A DNA stretch of 64,000 bases, taken from positions 310,001 through 374,000 of the forward strand of contig CALMYJ010000003.1 of assembly GCA_937873715.1 (NCBI GenBank). The letters run 5' to 3'. The notes below the pieces were generated by a model. It was not told where the DNA came from and made no database searches. It saw only the letters and a list, made by a program, of their open reading frames with translations. Position numbers and translations under genes: made by a program. Positions 63,130 to 64,000 of the stretch are shown here, piece by piece. The stretch comes from an uncultured Chitinophagaceae bacterium. GTDB taxonomy: Bacteria; Bacteroidota; Bacteroidia; Chitinophagales; Chitinophagaceae. Every line of letters starts with the position of its first letter. Position 1 is the stretch's first letter.

Positions 63130-63870
63130 ATGACCACAATAGCCCTCTACAACCTTAAAGGCGGCGTTGGCAAAACCGCCAGTTGTGTAAACTTTGCCTA
63201 CCTCGCTGCTGCCGATGGCATGAAAACCCTGCTTTGGGATATTGATCCGCAAGGCTCTGCCTCATTTTATTACAAGGCAAAACCCAAAACACACCCCGGC
63301 ATAAAAAAACTTATTACAAAAGATGCCGTACTGGAAAATGCTATCCTCAGTACCGATTTTGAACTGATAGATGTAATACCTGCCGATAACAGCTCCAAAA
63401 GTTTTGACGTTATGCTGGAAGAAATGAAAGGCAACAAAAACAGGCTGAAAAATATTTTGAAGCAATTAGATGATGAATATGAATTTGTATTTATCGACTG
63501 TCCGCCCGGCTTTAGTGCCCTGCACGAAAATATTTTTAATGCCGCCGATATTGTACTGATGCCGGTAATCCCCACCACACTCTCTGTACGCACTTACCAC
63601 ATGGTAAAAGATTACTTTAAAGAAAAAGATCTTGACCTAAAAAAAATGATGTGCTTTTTTACCATGGCCGACCTGCGCAAAAACCTCCACAACGAGGTGA
63701 TGGAAGAATTATATAAAGACAAAAAGTTTTTCCAAAACTATATTCCCTACCTCTCCGATGTGGAAAAAATGGGCATCCACAAAGCACCCATCATGGAATT
63801 TGCCAACAGCAGCTATGCCGCAAAGTGCTACCGGGAACTGTGGACGGAAATAAAAGAGGGAGTGTTGTAA
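63130..63870 (+). CDS. ParA family ATPase, orphan
   Basis: A 246-residue cytosolic ATPase of the ParA/MinD superfamily. The deviant Walker A is NLKGGVGKTASCVNFAYLAA; the A' and B motifs are LLWDIDPQGSASFYY and FVFIDCPPGFSALHEN. No ParB or SMC gene is next to it, and the short form without a DNA-binding N-terminus suggests positioning of a plasmid-like or cellular cargo rather than the main chromosome partition pair. ParB could lie outside the window. ATG 63130 was chosen. Confidence 0.93.
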   Translation: MTTIALYNLKGGVGKTASCVNFAYLAAADGMKTLLWDIDPQGSASFYYKAKPKTHPGIKKLITKDAVLENAILSTDFELIDVIPADNSSKSFDVMLEEMKGNKNRLKNILKQLDDEYEFVFIDCPPGFSALHENIFNAADIVLMPVIPTTLSVRTYHMVKDYFKEKDLDLKKMMCFFTMADLRKNLHNEVMEELYKDKKFFQNYIPYLSDVEKMGIHKAPIMEFANSSYAAKCYRELWTEIKEGVL

Positions 63871-63881
63871 AGTTTTACTGC

Positions 63882-64000
63882 TTATAAATAAGTAACCGCA
63901 AAATACCCTTCGGTAATTTGTGCAGTGGCACCTGAGCTCAAAAATGGCTCGGCATTAAAACTAAACCGCCCCCTTATCCTTTTAGCTGCAGGGTCGTGAA
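63882..64000 (-). CDS. C-terminal fragment of a probable DUF6252-like protein
   Basis: Reading the minus strand from the window edge gives an uninterrupted frame of 38 codons before TAA at 63882: ...HDPAAKRIRGRFSFNAEPFL followed by SSGATAQITEGYFAVTYL. This pattern (G-x-F-x-F, then I-T-x-G-x-F-x-V-x-Y at the end) resembles the C-terminus of DUF6252 lipoprotein-like proteins of Bacteroidota. The gene runs off the window, so the start is not visible. It is convergent with the ParA gene. Confidence 0.5.
   Translation of the reverse strand, partial: HDPAAKRIRGRFSFNAEPFLSSGATAQITEGYFAVTYL

Overview
The window looks like part of a chromosome of a Bacteroidota bacterium, most likely of the Chitinophagaceae. 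The evidence is a gliding-motility gldC gene, a PorG-like outer-membrane protein of the type IX secretion system (T9SS), a large secreted protein ending in a T9SS sorting domain, a DUF4290 protein, Bacteroidota-type -7 promoter boxes (TAnnTTTG), and the gene order CBS protein - nadK - porG - uppS - bamA - two ompH - murI. Family level is inferred from gene content and protein style; no 16S gene is present. Almost everything is housekeeping, with a few accessory insertions.

Layout. 1-3.7 kb: start of alaS (minus strand), a divergent M23 peptidase, an inserted two-gene module (Panacea/SocA-like + DUF488 protein and a conserved partner), then a MerR regulator. 3.7-12 kb: a secreted propeller-like protein coupled to lpxH, a small membrane protein, comEC, purH, an EamA transporter, and a convergent polysaccharide-deacetylase-like protein. 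12.2-17 kb: a 1609-residue protein with a DnaQ-like exonuclease domain, a RecQ-like SF2 helicase and a UvrD-like SF1 helicase in one chain, the most unusual gene here. 17-21.5 kb: tRNA-Phe, an alcohol dehydrogenase, a DUF1801 protein and a conventional recQ. 21.8-27.2 kb: mannose-1-phosphate guanylyltransferase, a transglutaminase-like protein, a methionine-type aminotransferase and an M61 peptidase. 27.2-27.6 kb has no clear gene but holds two strong hairpins and a possible mini-ORF. 27.5-34.4 kb: an EF-hand-like protein, prfA, an amidohydrolase, two secreted proteins (one Hcp-like), a solitary long GroES-like protein, an ABC permease and serS. 34.4-34.7 kb: two copies of a ~110-bp imperfect palindrome. 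34.7-45.6 kb: cyclophilin, gcvH, VanZ-like, DUF4290, murA (active-site Cys replaced by Asp), an acyltransferase with no ordinary start codon, gmk, a CBS/CorC protein, a glycosyltransferase, gldC, YqeY, CvpA and an alpha/beta hydrolase. 45.6-59 kb: the envelope-biogenesis block, interrupted by an Omp85-like gene and a DUF4838/T9SS gene. 59-64 kb: rpmH-rnpA-yidD, an Hsp20, an Rdx-family protein, uvrB, an orphan ParA and the 3' end of a probable DUF6252-like gene.

How the genes fit together. The envelope block supplies the undecaprenyl carrier (UppS), outer-membrane assembly (BamA, OmpH/Skp-like chaperones), peptidoglycan precursors (MurI, with MurA nearby), lipid A processing (LpxH) and T9SS parts (PorG, with GldC nearby). 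DNA metabolism is well represented: RecQ, the exonuclease-RecQ-UvrD fusion, UvrB and ComEC. No CRISPR array, insertion sequence, rRNA or prophage was recognised. The best candidates for something undescribed are the triple-domain helicase (12217-17046), the DUF488 module (1336-3035), the palindromic repeat pair (34426-34656), the hairpin/mini-ORF leader (27257-27399), and a recurring layout of -7 boxes 5-6 bases before start codons that suggests leaderless mRNAs.
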